The notes under the pieces are model-generated. The model did no database searches. It was not told the origin of the DNA and saw only the letters and a list, made by a program, of their open reading frames with translations. From assembly GCA_900553525.1 (NCBI GenBank), contig USDZ01000110.1:1-6022 (forward strand): 6,022 nucleotides of DNA, read 5' to 3'. The translations under genes and the position numbers were made by a program. Source of the stretch: an uncultured Oscillospiraceae bacterium (GTDB taxonomy: Bacteria; Bacillota; Clostridia; Oscillospirales; Acutalibacteraceae). This document shows, piece by piece, positions 5,452 to 6,022 of the stretch (the first letter of the stretch is position 1; every line of letters starts with the position of its first letter).

Positions 5452-5697
5452 GAGTGGGATGCCATCCTCTCCTCCACCTTCAAAAGCCTGGATCCTCTGA
5501 AACTCCGGGTGTATCCCGATAAAGAAAAACAGCGAACCGCCGCTCTTGGCGAAAGTCGCGGAGCCATTCGATCCGGAACGGACCTGTGCCGAAAAAGAGG
5601 TCAATCCGATCCTCCGGGGAATTTGGGGTGGCTGCGCCGCGGTCTGGTGGCATACGGTTTTCTGAACCAGGCGCGCCGGACCTGCCGGCGGCGGTGA
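5452..5697 (+). pseudogene. Frameshifted DUF2087 remnant of the preceding gene
   Basis: Directly after the TAG, the same frame reads EWDAILSSTFKSLDPLKLR and VYPDKEKQRTAALG (to about 5550), resembling the start of DUF2087 (the usual LKxFPAKEKKK motif). The match then moves to the next frame, from 5549 to about 5626: AKVAEPFDPERTCAEKEVN then PILRGIW, the family's F-x-PGRxYTEKEVN-x-IL segment. It then returns to the original frame as WLRRGLVAYGFLNQ (5629-5670), the LRRxLVEYGFLxR segment, ending at TGA 5695-5697. One nonsense change, one extra base near 5548-5549 and a small deletion near 5624-5629 would explain this. Identification rests on my memory of the domain; the three-part order is what makes it convincing. 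Several errors in a draft assembly are the alternative. Confidence 0.75.
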
Positions 5698-5720
5698 CGG
5701 AGACGTTTTCCCAATGGAAT

Positions 5721-5741
5721 GGGCGGGCCGATGGCCCGCCC
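5721..5741. terminator. GC-rich hairpin between converging genes
   Basis: GGGCGGGCC (5721-5729) and GGCCCGCCC (5733-5741) form a perfect 9-bp stem around GAT. No T run follows on either strand. It lies between the broken plus-strand regulator and the minus-strand superoxide dismutase, whose stop is 25 bases away, so a two-way transcription stop is the likeliest role. Confidence 0.55.
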
Positions 5742-5765
5742 GTGATGTAAGACCTTCCGCCCGCA

Positions 5766-6022
5766 TTACACCGCCTGGATGACGCCGCAGGCGATGCGGC
5801 TTCCGGCGTTGCCGGCCGGCTGGGTGGTAAAGTCGTCCGGATCGCTGTGCAGGATCACGGTCCGTCCGAGGATCTCGCCGACGGTGAAACGGTCGGTGAG
5901 AAACGCGCTCCAGGCGTGGCCCTTCCCCCCATAAAGAGGCGGCAGGTCGCCCGCGTGCTGCGGATGAGGACAGCCGCCCGGATTCAGATGGCCTTTCGCG
6001 TCGGCAAAGGGCTCCGCCTGCG
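5766..6022 (-). CDS. sodC: Cu/Zn superoxide dismutase family protein (C-terminal part, cut by window edge)
   Basis: Converts superoxide to oxygen and hydrogen peroxide. Only the last 84 residues are in the window; the N-terminus, with the first two copper histidines and any signal peptide or lipobox, lies beyond base 6022. The visible part carries GHLNP (bridging His), CPHPQHAGDLPPL (zinc ligands: two His and Asp), RFTVGEILGRTVILHSDPDDF (last copper His in VILH) and the signature GNAGSRIACGVIQAV, with the active-site Arg and the disulfide Cys. By alignment to human SOD1, the equivalents of His63, His71, His80, Asp83, His120, Arg143 and Cys146 are all kept. The stop TAA is at 5768-5766. Bacterial members are usually exported, but location cannot be judged here. 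Whether it binds both metals depends on the unseen half. Confidence 0.93.
   Translation of the reverse strand, partial: QAEPFADAKGHLNPGGCPHPQHAGDLPPLYGGKGHAWSAFLTDRFTVGEILGRTVILHSDPDDFTTQPAGNAGSRIACGVIQAV

Noticed and set aside
4945..5766. 273-codon minus-strand open frame opposite the truncated HTH gene and its remnant
   Set aside because: No recognisable family, no ribosome binding site or promoter found for it, and it crosses the GC hairpin at 5721-5741. The plus strand shows clear homology to a known regulator type.

Overview
The window looks like a GC-rich, low-oxygen Firmicute (Clostridia, most like an Oscillospiraceae/Ruminococcaceae genome). This is inferred from strong AGGAGG-type ribosome binding sites, consensus TTGACA/TATAAT promoters, codons rich in G/C at third positions, and the gene families present. 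No ribosomal RNA or other phylogenetic marker is present, so the placement is tentative.

Layout. (1) Bases 80-1489, minus strand: an RsmF/YebU-type rRNA m5C methyltransferase with its own consensus promoter at 1524-1553. (2) Bases 1526-1711: a divergent intergenic region holding the rsmF promoter, an apparently orphan plus-strand terminator, an A/T-rich inverted repeat and a MerR-type promoter (19-base spacer with a perfect palindrome). (3) Bases 1712-4715, plus strand: a four-gene operon of flavodoxin, aldo/keto reductase, MerR-family regulator and iron-containing (BdhA/YqhD-type) alcohol dehydrogenase, closed by a perfect 36-base palindrome. (4) Bases 4716-4953: an intergenic region with a 13-base direct repeat, a nested inverted repeat and a sigma-70-like promoter. 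(5) Bases 4954-5697, plus strand: a zinc-finger/HTH regulator of the kind that normally ends in a DUF2087 domain. Here an in-frame stop cuts the protein, and the DUF2087 part persists downstream as frameshifted remnants. (6) Bases 5766-6022, minus strand: the C-terminal part of a Cu/Zn-type superoxide dismutase, cut by the window edge.

How it fits together. The operon reads as a carbonyl/electrophile stress module. The MerR protein has one cysteine, at position 52, the place where the aldehyde-responsive AdhR/NmlR-type MerR regulators carry their conserved cysteine. The promoter ahead of the operon has the stretched-spacer architecture that MerR proteins activate. The other three products (flavodoxin, NADPH-type aldo/keto reductase, metal-dependent alcohol dehydrogenase) would supply or use reducing power to turn reactive aldehydes into alcohols. 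The regulator is the third gene of its own target operon, which predicts positive autoregulation. The inducing aldehyde cannot be read from the sequence. I found no mobile element, CRISPR array, tRNA or rRNA.
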